A DNA stretch of 50,108 bases from Candidatus Allofournierella pullistercoris. GTDB lineage: Bacteria; Bacillota; Clostridia; Oscillospirales; Ruminococcaceae. A model generated the notes under the pieces. It had not been told where the DNA came from. It was given only the letters and a program-made list of their open reading frames with translations, and ran no database searches. This document shows positions 35,000 to 43,748 of this stretch, piece after piece (position 1 is the stretch's first letter; every line of letters starts with the position of its first letter). Location of the stretch: positions 1-50,108 of the forward strand of contig JAHLFP010000007.1 in assembly GCA_018883715.1 (NCBI GenBank), given 5' to 3'. The position numbers were made by a program, and so were the translations under genes.

Positions 35000-37087
35000 T
35001 TAATCCCCCCATAGCTCCACCGAATGATAGGGCAAAATATGCAATCTCTGTCGTTTGGAAAAGTAGTAAAATTCCACTTCATCGGACAAATTTTCATGCC
35101 AGTCGTACGGTTTACAGCTGGCAATTGCGGCGGCTTCCACCCGTTCTGGCTGATTTGAGCCGGTAATAGCCAAATCAAGCTCCAAAGCCGAGCCAAACAT
35201 CCCTGTTCCCGCCAACATTCCAATGCGATATCCTTTTATATCAATGAGAACCAAATTGGTGTCCCTTGTGTGGGTGGCATAGATAACGCAAGCCTCGCCT
35301 AAGGTATGTTCCTGAGCTTGTCGTTCTGCAAAGGATTCCAGTTGCCACACCGTTTGACCGGGTAGTGATAATTCAGTGGGATTGCGTCGTAAATCTACCC
35401 ATACCTGCGGGGTATCCTCCAGTCCTCTGAAAGCCAGTTCCTGTTCCACGGCTTGCAGGTTATCCTGGCTCCCCTGGAGCACCACAAGAGTTTGGCCATG
35501 CTCCCATAGGATGGCACAAGGATTATTGGGACTGCCCACAAGGGTTAGATATACCAGGTTTTGCATCATGGAAAGGTGCACAATTACCGCCCCTACCACT
35601 GCCACCGGAATACCCCAGAACATCTGCTTTTTCTGGTCCACCCGGACGCAAAACCATGCAAGCCCCAACGCCGCCACCACAATCCAGGTGGTAAACTCCC
35701 GGTGGAGCACAAGCTGGCTCACCGGCCATGTTTCCAGCCATTCCACCACATGGTTCATGGTTTGAATCAAAACACCTGCAATGAGTGCCAGAAACCGTAC
35801 CAGACCTTCTAGCCAAGGAACCCAAGCTAGAACCGCAACCAGCAATCCCAACACCACAATCCCACTGATAAACGGCATTACCATGAGATTGGCAAAGATG
35901 GAAACACTGCTCACGGACAAATTCGCCATAAGCTGGATGGGCAAGGTGAAGATGGCGCACAGAACCGGAACCAGCAAAACAGTCCCTATCTTTGCCAGAT
36001 AGTACACCAAGGGTTGATCCATCTTGACCATGTAACTTGTCCACCGTTCGGTTGCCATTTCGGACAAAATAACCGCCATGGTTGCGGCAAGGCTGAGCTG
36101 TAAGCCAAGGTTTGCCACCGCATGACTTCCAGTCAAGGACAGAACCATGGATGCCACCGCCACAGAAGTGATGGAATCCACCGGCAACATGAAAAATACA
36201 CCCAGATAGGTAAACAGTGCCGCAATTCCCGCCCGGGTAATGGATGGTTCAAATCCATTGAGTGCCACCAGAAAAGCCACGGCCAATAAGGCAAAGATGG
36301 CACGAATTTTCCGGTTCTGACTCATGAACGGCTGAGTGCCAATCATCAGACCACAAAGCAAGGTCAGGTGTTGACCGGACACCACCAACAGATGGCTGAT
36401 ACCCACCTTCCGATAGGCTTCTTCCACCTCTTTGGATAGATGGGAGTCTTCACCCAGTGCCATCGCCGCCAGTACCCCACCCTCTTCGCTGGGCAGGTAG
36501 CGACGACATTTTGCCGCCAGCTCTTGGCGAAGTCTCATGAAGCTATACGTCCAGTCCCTGCTTTGCCCAACCCAGCGGGCGGTATCCACCACCTCTGCCT
36601 GCACAAAGACATTTTGGGACATATAGGCCATTTTATATGGCCCAGTTTCCAATGGCTGAAAACGCAGGGTGGTTTCAAATATCTCTCCCGGTTCACTTTC
36701 GGGAAAACTGGAAATGGTTACATAAAACTGCCTACCCGACGATAGCGGCTGACCATCCATGGAAAGTACTTTGAATTTACCCTGAACGCTTCCGTCCTCA
36801 AAACTGGTTCGCACCTGGTGGGCTACAACGCTAACCGCATGTTCCGAACCTGCCAAATTCAGTATGGGCTGGGTCACAAGCATGAAGCTCAACGCTGAAC
36901 TGCAAAGGGCCGCAACCCCTGCAATAGGAAGGATAAGGCGATAATCCTTCCAGCCCTTATAGAAGCTGAACCCAGCCATACAAACACAAAATGCCGCAAG
37001 TAGCAAGCTGGCTACCTGCGGCAGGTAAACAGCGGCTAGCTTACAAAAGAACCAGGTAAAGCAACTGTTTGCCAATACTCTTCGCAT
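35000..37087 (-). CDS. comEC: ComEC/Rec2 family competence channel protein
   Basis: A 695-aa polytopic protein expected to form the DNA-uptake channel of natural transformation. The N-terminal DUF4131-type region is followed by the competence core with LAAMALGEDSHLSKEVEEAYRKVGISHLLVVSGQHLTLLCGLMIG and about eight to ten membrane helices. The C-terminal domain (from about 530) sits where other ComEC proteins carry a metallo-beta-lactamase-like domain. Its metal motif HxHxDH is absent, as is the usual DVGQGDA segment, so this domain is probably catalytically inactive. Upstream comEA is not in the window. Confidence 0.92.
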   Translation of the reverse strand: MRRVLANSCFTWFFCKLAAVYLPQVASLLLAAFCVCMAGFSFYKGWKDYRLILPIAGVAALCSSALSFMLVTQPILNLAGSEHAVSVVAHQVRTSFEDGSVQGKFKVLSMDGQPLSSGRQFYVTISSFPESEPGEIFETTLRFQPLETGPYKMAYMSQNVFVQAEVVDTARWVGQSRDWTYSFMRLRQELAAKCRRYLPSEEGGVLAAMALGEDSHLSKEVEEAYRKVGISHLLVVSGQHLTLLCGLMIGTQPFMSQNRKIRAIFALLAVAFLVALNGFEPSITRAGIAALFTYLGVFFMLPVDSITSVAVASMVLSLTGSHAVANLGLQLSLAATMAVILSEMATERWTSYMVKMDQPLVYYLAKIGTVLLVPVLCAIFTLPIQLMANLSVSSVSIFANLMVMPFISGIVVLGLLVAVLAWVPWLEGLVRFLALIAGVLIQTMNHVVEWLETWPVSQLVLHREFTTWIVVAALGLAWFCVRVDQKKQMFWGIPVAVVGAVIVHLSMMQNLVYLTLVGSPNNPCAILWEHGQTLVVLQGSQDNLQAVEQELAFRGLEDTPQVWVDLRRNPTELSLPGQTVWQLESFAERQAQEHTLGEACVIYATHTRDTNLVLIDIKGYRIGMLAGTGMFGSALELDLAITGSNQPERVEAAAIASCKPYDWHENLSDEVEFYYFSKRQRLHILPYHSVELWGD

Positions 37088-37096
37088 AGGCGAATC

Positions 37097-37636
37097 TTAG
37101 TTTTCAATCAGGGGCAGAGGCTCCAGGAAGATAATGTCATTACGCTGAGCAGCGTCGCCTTCTGCCAGTACAGCCGCACGACCCACAACGGTGCCGGTGC
37201 TGCGTGCTACCAGAGCTTCCAGTGCCAGCAAAGAACCACCGGTGCTGATTACGTCATCCACAATCAGAACCCGTTTGCCGTTCATACGGTCCAACTCTTT
37301 TTTGTCGATTACCAGCTTCTGCTTTGCGCTGGTGGTAATGGACTGGTCCTCCACTACAACAGGCTCTTCCATATACAGCTTTTCGCCTTTGCGGGCAGGG
37401 ATGTAAACCTTGCCGCTCTGACGGCTCATCTCGTAAGCCAGAGGAATGCCCTTGGCTTCTGCGGTGACAATCACGTCAAACTCAGGGCATTTTTCCAGCA
37501 GAGCCTTGGCGCAAGCCACAGTCAGCTCTACGTCGCTGAACATGATAAATGCGGCGATGGAAATTTCCTCGTTGATGGGGCAGATGGGCAGCTCACGGGT
37601 GAGACCTGCCACCTGCAAGGTGTAGGTATCCTTCAT
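37097..37636 (-). CDS. Phosphoribosyltransferase, adenine phosphoribosyltransferase-like
   Basis: A 179-aa type I phosphoribosyltransferase with the PRPP motif VLIVDDVISTGGSLLALE (about 125-142), and VTAEAKGIPLAYEMSRQ and YIPARKGEKLY as in Apt/Xpt-type enzymes. It probably salvages a purine base with PRPP, but substrate cannot be fixed; a regulatory PurR-like role is less likely as no DNA-binding domain is present. ATG 37636 has AAGGAG upstream; the open frame extends to 37681. Confidence 0.85.
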   Translation of the reverse strand: MKDTYTLQVAGLTRELPICPINEEISIAAFIMFSDVELTVACAKALLEKCPEFDVIVTAEAKGIPLAYEMSRQSGKVYIPARKGEKLYMEEPVVVEDQSITTSAKQKLVIDKKELDRMNGKRVLIVDDVISTGGSLLALEALVARSTGTVVGRAAVLAEGDAAQRNDIIFLEPLPLIEN

Positions 37637-37681
37637 AATGAATACTCCTTCAAGTTGGTGAAAGTTGCAAATCTGCGGCAT

Positions 37682-38020
37682 TTAGCCCGGAGGCCAGGCA
37701 AGGCTCCGCTGAGCCAACACATGGAAATGCAGATGGTGAACCGACTGACCGCCGTCCTCACCCACATTGGTTACTACCCGATATCCATTTTCGCAGCCAA
37801 GTTGGTCACACAAATGGGAGATAGTTTCAAATATATGACCCAGCAAAGCACCGTGCTCCGCCTTCAAATCTTGGGCAGAGGCGATATGCTCTTTTGGAAT
37901 CACGAGAAAATGAACAGGCGCCTGGGGCTGAATGTCATAAAACGCCAGAATCTGCTCATCTTCAAACAATTTCTTGGAGGGGATTTCCCCTGCCACAATT
38001 TTGCAGAACAAACAATCCAT
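37682..38020 (-). CDS. HIT family nucleotide hydrolase (HinT type)
   Basis: A 112-aa histidine-triad protein with CLFCKIVAGEIPSKKLFEDE at the N-terminus, HFLVIPKEHI and the catalytic triad in SVHHLHFHVLA. It is expected to hydrolyse purine nucleoside phosphoramidates or aminoacyl-adenylates. It lies directly downstream of alaS, where hydrolysing aminoacyl-AMP would make sense, but that link is inference. The ATG at 38020 lies 11 bases after AGGAG; a GTG four codons earlier is too close to the RBS. Confidence 0.93.
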   Translation of the reverse strand: MDCLFCKIVAGEIPSKKLFEDEQILAFYDIQPQAPVHFLVIPKEHIASAQDLKAEHGALLGHIFETISHLCDQLGCENGYRVVTNVGEDGGQSVHHLHFHVLAQRSLAWPPG

Positions 38021-38051
38021 TGGGTAAGACACTCCTTTCTGTTATACAAAG

Positions 38052-38087
38052 CGCTATCCCAAGGCCGATTTCCAGCCTTGGGAAGCG
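38052..38087 (-). terminator. Hairpin after alaS
   Basis: An 8-bp GC-rich stem CCCAAGGC/GCCTTGGG with a further CGCT/AGCG extension over a small internal loop, 12 bases after the alaS stop. The 3' side is CTTTGTATAAC, a poor U tract; it may reduce rather than stop readthrough into the HIT gene. Confidence 0.45.
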
Positions 38088-38099
38088 TTATCAACAAGG

Positions 38100-40769
38100 T
38101 TAGCCTTCCAGAATGCTCTGAACAATGCCAGGTACAGCATTCAATGCTTCGTCAATCTTGCTTTCGTCCTTGATGCCTGCCATGGCAAAATCCGGCTTAC
38201 CGCCACCATTGCCACCTGCAATGGCTGCGATTTGTTTTACCAGAACGCCGGCTTTCAGACCTGCATCCAAGGCGCCTTTACCACAGGATACAGCCAGAGT
38301 CCATTTGCCCTCGTTGGAGCCAACCAGAGCGGTTACCACGTTGGGAGCCTTGTCCCGTGCCTTTTCGCACATGCTACGCAGAACCTCAGAGCTGGTACCA
38401 GAGAAGTAAGCGGTCAGAACCTTAATGCCGTTCACCTCGGGAGCACCCTCGAACAGGCCCTCCACCTGGTTTGCGGCGGCAGCAGCCTTCACAGCCTCCA
38501 GTTCCTTGCTCAGGGTTTTCAGCTCGTTGGACATGGATACCGCGCGCAGGGGCAGGTCCTTCAGGTTGTTCACCTTCAGGCTTTCAGCCACCTGGTGAAG
38601 CATCTCGGTGCGCTCGTCCAGCAGACGAAGCACTCCATAGCCAGTGGTGCCCTCGATACGGCGGATGCCCGCTGCTACGCTGGACTCGCTGAGAATCTTG
38701 AAGCAACCAATCTGTGCGGTGTTCTTTACATGAGTACCGCCACAGAACTCGGTGGACCAACCGTTCACGTCTACCACACGGACAATGTCGCCGTACTTCT
38801 CACCAAACAGTGCCACTGCACCCATCTTTTTGGCCTCAGCAATGGGCATAGTCTGCACGTTTACATCCAGTGCCTCGTAAATTTTCTGGTTCACGATATG
38901 CTCAATCAGGGCCAGCTCTTCTGCGGTCACTGCGCTGAAGTGGGTGAAGTCAAAACGAACTCGCTCGTCATCCTCAAAGGAACCTGCCTGGTGTACATGG
39001 CTGCCCAGCACTTCACGCAGAGCCTTCTGCAGCAGGTGTGCGGCGGTGTGGTTGCGGGTGATTGCCATGCGGCGACCCTTTGCAACATCGGCGGTGGCCA
39101 TATCGCCCACCTTCACACTGCCTTCCATCAGGTTGCAGGTGTGAACAAAGTAGCCTTTCCCGGTCTTTTTCACTGCCACCACTTCCAGACGTGCGCCGCC
39201 CTCAGTGATAATGGTACCGGTGTCTGCCACCTGTCCGCCGCTTTCTGCATAGAAAGGAGTCTGATTCAGGATAACCAGTACACCCTCCTTGCTAATTACG
39301 TCCACAGAAATGGCATCGGTCAGCTCTTCGCCGTCAGACAGGGCCACAATCTGCACCTTGTCCTCCAGTTTGTCGTAACCGGTGAATTCAGTGGCAGGCA
39401 CATCCAGCTCCGCAAACAGGTCAGAATCCCAACCGGAAATACCACGGGACATGCGGTCCTTTCGTGCCTTTTCCTTCTGCTTGTGCATCTCGTTGTGGAA
39501 GTCTTCCTCATCCACACGCACACCTGCTTCTGCGGCAATTTCCCGGGTCAAATCCAGAGGGAAGCCGAAGGTGTCGTTCAGCTTGAATGCGTCAATACCG
39601 GACAGAACCTTTTCCTTGCCTGCGGCGGCAGCCTTGGCAATGTTGTCCAGCAGGTTGGACAGGATGCTCATGCCCTGGTCAATGGTCTTGTAGAAGCGCT
39701 CCTCTTCGGTGCCGATTACCTTTTTGATGTAATCTGCATGCTCCTCCAGCTCCGGATAGCCAGCCTTGTTCTCTGCAATGACGGTTTCCACCAGCTCGGT
39801 GAGGAAAGGACGGCGGATGCCCAGCATTCTACCATGACGGGCAGCACGGCGCAGCAAACGGCGCAGTACATAGCCACGACCCTCATTGGAGGGCAGAATT
39901 CCGTCGCTTACCATAAAGGTGGTGGAACGGATGTGGTCGGTAATCACACGGATGGAGATATCATTCTTGGTGTCCTGGCCGTAGGTCTTTTCGCTAATCT
40001 TCTCCACATGGTTCAGGATAGCTCGAACGGTGTCCACCTCAAACAGGTTGCCCACGCCCTGCATTACACAGGCCAGACGCTCCAGGCCCATGCCGGTATC
40101 AATGTTGGGTTTTTCCAGCAGAGTGTAATTGCCCTTGCCGTCGGAATCAAACTGGCTGAACACCAGGTTCCAAACCTCCATGTAACGGTCGCAATCACAA
40201 CCTACTTTACAGGTAGGTTTGTCACAGCCGTGCTCCGGGCCACGGTCAAAGTAGATTTCACTGCAAGGACCGCAGGGGCCGGAACCATGTTCCCAGAAGT
40301 TATCTTCCTTACCAAAGCGAACCATATGGTCCTCGGCAATGCCGATTTCCTTGGTCCAGATGTCCCATGCCTGGTCGTCATCCTGGTAAACCGAGATAAA
40401 CAGACGCTCAGCGGGGATTTCCAGCTCTTTGGTCAGAAACTCCCATGCCCAGGCAATGGCTTCTTTCTTAAAGTAATCCTGGAAGCTGAAGTTACCCAGC
40501 ATTTCAAAGAAAGTACCGTGACGTGCGGTAATGCCTACCCGCTCGATATCCGGGGTACGGATGCATTTCTGGCAGGTGGTTACCCGATGGCAAGGGGGTT
40601 CTTCCTGGCCCAGAAACCATTTTTTCATGGGTGCCATACCGCTGTTAATCAGCAGCAAGCTGTTGTCATTTTTGGGAACCAGCGGGAAACTGCCCAAACG
40701 CAGATGACCCTTGCTCTCAAAAAAGGAAAGATATTTTTCTCGCAGTTCATTCAAACCTGTCCATTGCAT
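38100..40769 (-). CDS. alaS: Alanyl-tRNA synthetase
   Basis: An 889-aa class II synthetase charging tRNA-Ala. The catalytic core has LLINSGMAPMKKWFLG, VTTCQKCIRTPDIERVG and GPCGPCSEIYFDRG, and the tRNA-recognition helical domain follows. The editing domain carries HTAAHLLQKALREVLG and the zinc site CGGTHVKNTAQIG; the C-Ala domain ends GGNGGGKPDFAMAGIKD. ATG 40769 follows GAGAGGAG. Expression is controlled by the upstream T-box leader. Confidence 0.97.
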   Translation of the reverse strand: MQWTGLNELREKYLSFFESKGHLRLGSFPLVPKNDNSLLLINSGMAPMKKWFLGQEEPPCHRVTTCQKCIRTPDIERVGITARHGTFFEMLGNFSFQDYFKKEAIAWAWEFLTKELEIPAERLFISVYQDDDQAWDIWTKEIGIAEDHMVRFGKEDNFWEHGSGPCGPCSEIYFDRGPEHGCDKPTCKVGCDCDRYMEVWNLVFSQFDSDGKGNYTLLEKPNIDTGMGLERLACVMQGVGNLFEVDTVRAILNHVEKISEKTYGQDTKNDISIRVITDHIRSTTFMVSDGILPSNEGRGYVLRRLLRRAARHGRMLGIRRPFLTELVETVIAENKAGYPELEEHADYIKKVIGTEEERFYKTIDQGMSILSNLLDNIAKAAAAGKEKVLSGIDAFKLNDTFGFPLDLTREIAAEAGVRVDEEDFHNEMHKQKEKARKDRMSRGISGWDSDLFAELDVPATEFTGYDKLEDKVQIVALSDGEELTDAISVDVISKEGVLVILNQTPFYAESGGQVADTGTIITEGGARLEVVAVKKTGKGYFVHTCNLMEGSVKVGDMATADVAKGRRMAITRNHTAAHLLQKALREVLGSHVHQAGSFEDDERVRFDFTHFSAVTAEELALIEHIVNQKIYEALDVNVQTMPIAEAKKMGAVALFGEKYGDIVRVVDVNGWSTEFCGGTHVKNTAQIGCFKILSESSVAAGIRRIEGTTGYGVLRLLDERTEMLHQVAESLKVNNLKDLPLRAVSMSNELKTLSKELEAVKAAAAANQVEGLFEGAPEVNGIKVLTAYFSGTSSEVLRSMCEKARDKAPNVVTALVGSNEGKWTLAVSCGKGALDAGLKAGVLVKQIAAIAGGNGGGKPDFAMAGIKDESKIDEALNAVPGIVQSILEG

Positions 40770-40840
40770 TGTGCAAAACTCCTCTCCTGTTGGCAAAGCG
40801 TGACGGTATTTTCAGGATACTTTTATGGTAGCAAGTGGCA

Positions 40841-41081
40841 AAGAAAAAGCCTCCGACCCTGTGTTTGTTACAGGGACGAAGGCAGAATGCTCCGTGGTAC
40901 CACCCGGTTTGCTGTCAAGACAGCCACTTACCTGCGTTAACGCCGCATTACGTCCAGTTTTGCTGGAAGCTCCAGGGTGGCTGGCAATGTTCAAAGCAAA
41001 AACCTTGCACCAGATGGTTTTCCTCTCTCATCCGCTTTGGCTTCAATGCTTGGCCCCTTCAACGCCATCTTTAATCCATTT
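40841..41081 (-). ncRNA. T-box leader of alaS, specifier GCC (alanine)
   Basis: The minus-strand leader shows all main T-box parts. Stem I has a lower helix (GATGGC, 41064-41069, with GCCACC, 40976-40981), an upper CAAAGC/GCTTTG helix, an apical AAAACC/GGTTTT helix and a GAGAGAGG element. The specifier loop reads AACATTGCCA with GCC at 40983-40985, an alanine codon followed by a purine. The T-box GGGTGGTACCACGG lies at 40892-40905. A terminator (arms 40849-40861 and 40871-40883) followed by TTTTTCTT closes the leader. Uncharged tRNA-Ala would pair with the specifier and T-box to favour the antiterminator. Confidence 0.93.
40849..40883 (-). terminator. Conditional T-box terminator upstream of alaS
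   Basis: The arms GCCTTCGTCCCTG and CAGGGTCGGAGGC pair over 13 bp with two imperfect positions and a 9-nt loop, then TTTTTCTTT. It competes with the antiterminator formed with the T-box sequence. Confidence 0.88.
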
Positions 41082-41087
41082 GCTTTC

Positions 41088-41116
41088 ATTATAGCCCTTT
41101 TAATCCTGGTTGTCAA
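41088..41116 (-). promoter_or_regulatory. Consensus sigma-A promoter for alaS
   Basis: TTGACA (41111-41116), exact 17-bp spacer, and TATAAT (41088-41093) on the minus strand: both hexamers perfect. The -35 and part of the spacer lie within the last codons of the upstream penicillin-binding protein gene. Confidence 0.92.
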
Positions 41117-42797
41117 CAGCATTTTCCGGAGCTTGCTGGTTTTGTTCTTCCGGTTCTGGTGCGGGCGTTAACTCGTCCAATGATTGCCGCTCCTCTTCGT
41201 CCAAAAGCCAGTAAAGAGCGTTGCAAACTTGTGCAAAAATGGTGCTGGAGCTTACCTCTGTGCTTGCCTGGTCGTCCTGCAACACCACAATGGTATACTG
41301 GGGATTTTCGGCGGGATAAAAACCGGTGAACCAGTGGTTCATCTTCTCCTGCCCCTGTTCGTTGTATCTTCCAGTTTGTGCTGTTCCTGTTTTGCCTGCC
41401 GCATTGCCATGGGTGGGCTGTGCCAGTTGCCCTGTTCCCTCTTGCACCACCTGGGTCAACATCTGCCGCAGTTTTTGGGCAACCTGGGCAGAAATCACCT
41501 GTTTGACCTGGGGCTGGTACAGGGACTCGGTGAGCTGGCCTGTGCGCTCGTCCACAATCCCCTCCAAAAAGCTGGGGCTTCGGTAGATGCCGTCCGCCGC
41601 AATGGTGTTGAATGCCGCCGCCAGCTGCACCGGGGCTGCCATCAACTGGCCTTGTCCAAAACTCATGCTTGCCAGTTGTCCCACGTTTTTCAACACGGTT
41701 TCATCGGGCAGGGTTCCAGAGGCACTTTGCAGGCCTCCCGCCAGATAAAGGGGCTGACCAAAGCCGAATTGGTTTGCCATCTGGTACATCTTGTCCGCCC
41801 CAAGGGTAAGCCCCAACTGGATAAAATACCCGTTGCAACTCTGGGCCATGGCCTGCGTCATGTCCACCAGCCCATGGGATTTGTGCTGGGCGCAGTGGTA
41901 AAGATGCCCGCTTATCTCCAGTACACCCTCACATTGATAGCCCTCCGGCGCAACGCCTTGTTCCAATGCGGCCGCAGCCACAAAGGGCTTGAACACAGAA
42001 CCCACGTTGTAGGCACAAAACACCCGATTTAATAAAGATGTATCATTGGCTTGGATGCTGGCCTGCACGTTATGGGGGTCAAACTCCGGCATACTTACAC
42101 TGGCACGGACTTTTCCGGTGCTGGTTTCCATGACTACAATCGCGCCGGACTGCATGGCTTGCTGGGCAATGGCTTCGCAGACTCTTTGAATTGCCTGGTC
42201 CAGTGTGAGCATGACTCCTTTTCCCAGTTCCTCCTGCTGGGTGAGAACGGGCTGGCTGTCCTCCAATAACTGCCCCGTGGCGGTGGTGACACATTCAATC
42301 TGAGTTGGCTGACGATTTTGTAGCAAAAGCTCATCAAAGGCGGCTTCCAGCCCTGCTACTCCACTGCCCTCTCCATCCAGATATCCAATCAAATGCTGGG
42401 CAATGGCTAATGGATAGTACCGGTGCGCCCCTTGGTAGGTATAAATCCCTAAATGAGATAAATCTTGGTTCACCTCCACCAGAAAAGGAGTAATTGCATT
42501 GCGTTTTTTATACAGGGTTGTCTGTCCTTCATAGGATGTATAGGAAAAAAGCTGGGCATAACTGCTCTCCCCCGGGATGGAAAGGGCATAATACCGGGTG
42601 CCGTATCGAGTAAGATTGTGCCCGTTGCAGTCATAAAAATCTCCCCGGCGACGTTCCAGCGTCAGGGTGGTGGTGCTTTGCTCTCTTGCGTTTTGAGCGT
42701 ACCCGATATTCTGGGCCAACAGATACAATCGCCCCAGGATGCCAAACATCACCATCAAAAAAGCCCCGAATAAGACCACAACCCGCTGCTGCTTCAT
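41100..42797 (-). CDS. Class B penicillin-binding protein (transpeptidase)
   Basis: A 565-aa monofunctional peptidoglycan transpeptidase. A short basic N-terminus precedes one membrane anchor (VVVLFGAFLMVMFGILGRLYLLA). The dimerisation domain follows, with ERRRGDFYDCNGHNLT, then the transpeptidase with the active-site SxxK in GSVFKPF (S267, K270), SCN (320-322) and GKTGTAQTG (KTG 469-471). It is similar in layout to PbpA/FtsI/SpoVD-type proteins but lacks PASTA repeats; the specific role (elongation, division or spore) is not fixed. The tail after about 545 is acidic and low complexity. ATG 42797 follows GAGAGGG. Confidence 0.92.
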   Translation of the reverse strand: MKQQRVVVLFGAFLMVMFGILGRLYLLAQNIGYAQNAREQSTTTLTLERRRGDFYDCNGHNLTRYGTRYYALSIPGESSYAQLFSYTSYEGQTTLYKKRNAITPFLVEVNQDLSHLGIYTYQGAHRYYPLAIAQHLIGYLDGEGSGVAGLEAAFDELLLQNRQPTQIECVTTATGQLLEDSQPVLTQQEELGKGVMLTLDQAIQRVCEAIAQQAMQSGAIVVMETSTGKVRASVSMPEFDPHNVQASIQANDTSLLNRVFCAYNVGSVFKPFVAAAALEQGVAPEGYQCEGVLEISGHLYHCAQHKSHGLVDMTQAMAQSCNGYFIQLGLTLGADKMYQMANQFGFGQPLYLAGGLQSASGTLPDETVLKNVGQLASMSFGQGQLMAAPVQLAAAFNTIAADGIYRSPSFLEGIVDERTGQLTESLYQPQVKQVISAQVAQKLRQMLTQVVQEGTGQLAQPTHGNAAGKTGTAQTGRYNEQGQEKMNHWFTGFYPAENPQYTIVVLQDDQASTEVSSSTIFAQVCNALYWLLDEEERQSLDELTPAPEPEEQNQQAPENAVDNQD

Positions 42798-42875
42798 AAA
42801 AAATCCCTCTCCTGCCCGTTTGTACAGATGTACTATGGGCAAAGGAGAGGGTGGGTATTCCTTAGCACAAGGAAT

Positions 42876-43691
42876 TTATCCTTTTGAAGAAAACCGATGG
42901 CGGATGTCTTCCAGTTTTTGTTTCAGATAGCTGAAACGGGTTACATCTTTGTGGATGTAGGTGGCTTTTGCATAGGTCAGTCTCCAATAATCGGTACTGT
43001 GCAGATAAGCCCCCACCCGCCGTTCAAAGCAGTTGCCCCCATAGACGGGATAACGCTGTTCGGTTACAGGATGAATGTATCCATAGATATTCTGCCGATA
43101 TGCTTCCACAGGGATTAAAAAGCATTGGTCGGAGAATCCTTTGCTGTAATAGAAATCTCCCTGCTGGAAATCTGCTTCCTGCTCTGCTTCCTTATAGCAA
43201 TCATTCCACACCGGATTGGCCACAATGCACCGCTTATCCTGTTCCATCTGCTGGATAGAAGCAGTTACCCAGCTGGTATCCTGTCCGTAAGGAAGGCCAG
43301 CATCCCCCATAAAATACAGCAAATAGGGTGTTCTACACAGATAGATTCCCACCAAACAAGCGATTGAATACCAGAATCCATCATGGCCCTGTCGGACAAG
43401 GGATTCTCGCTCTATCTGCAATGCTTGTAACGCCTGGTCTGCATAATCTTCTGAAAAATAGAAGGCATCCAGTACACCCTGCTCTACTTTTTGGCGTGCT
43501 AAGCGTTCCACCTTTTCCCTATTTTGCACATTGTTGATAAGCAGCACTCGGCAGCTGACTCCCTCTTTGGTAAGAGGCTGAAAATTTGCAGACAGGTAAT
43601 CGGTACAAAGCATTCTTTTCCAGTCTTTTTCCCAGCAATTCGTCACCAAGGTAATCTGTGAATTATTTGTCGGGGAGGGGGTAGATTTCAT
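42876..43691 (-). CDS. Uncharacterised protein, possible GT-A fold glycosyltransferase
   Basis: A 271-aa soluble protein not assigned with certainty. It has an N-terminal NSQITLVTNCWEKDWKRML strand, then a possible donor-site segment CRTPYLLYFMGDAGLPYG, FSDQCFLIPVEAYRQNIYGYIHP and GGNCFERRVGAYLHSTDYWRLTYAKATYIHKD. These features recall nucleotide-diphospho-sugar transferases but no full signature is present. Its position next to a flippase and acyltransferase supports a polysaccharide role. ATG 43691 follows GGAG at nine bases. A short stem with no T run (42857-42875) follows its stop. Confidence 0.65.
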   Translation of the reverse strand: MKSTPSPTNNSQITLVTNCWEKDWKRMLCTDYLSANFQPLTKEGVSCRVLLINNVQNREKVERLARQKVEQGVLDAFYFSEDYADQALQALQIERESLVRQGHDGFWYSIACLVGIYLCRTPYLLYFMGDAGLPYGQDTSWVTASIQQMEQDKRCIVANPVWNDCYKEAEQEADFQQGDFYYSKGFSDQCFLIPVEAYRQNIYGYIHPVTEQRYPVYGGNCFERRVGAYLHSTDYWRLTYAKATYIHKDVTRFSYLKQKLEDIRHRFSSKG

Positions 43692-43748
43692 ATGTAGTCT
43701 CTCCTTACCTGAGAACAAAATTTACAAGCCTCCTGGAAACGTGTGGTG

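Noticed and set aside
38232-40940. A 902-codon open frame on the plus strand antisense to alaS
   Set aside because: It mirrors alaS codons, has no RBS or family motif and no partner promoter; it is a shadow frame caused by codon bias.
43692-43748. A terminator or promoter between the flippase and the unknown 271-aa gene
   Set aside because: Only an RBS is visible; no stem with a T run and no paired promoter hexamers.
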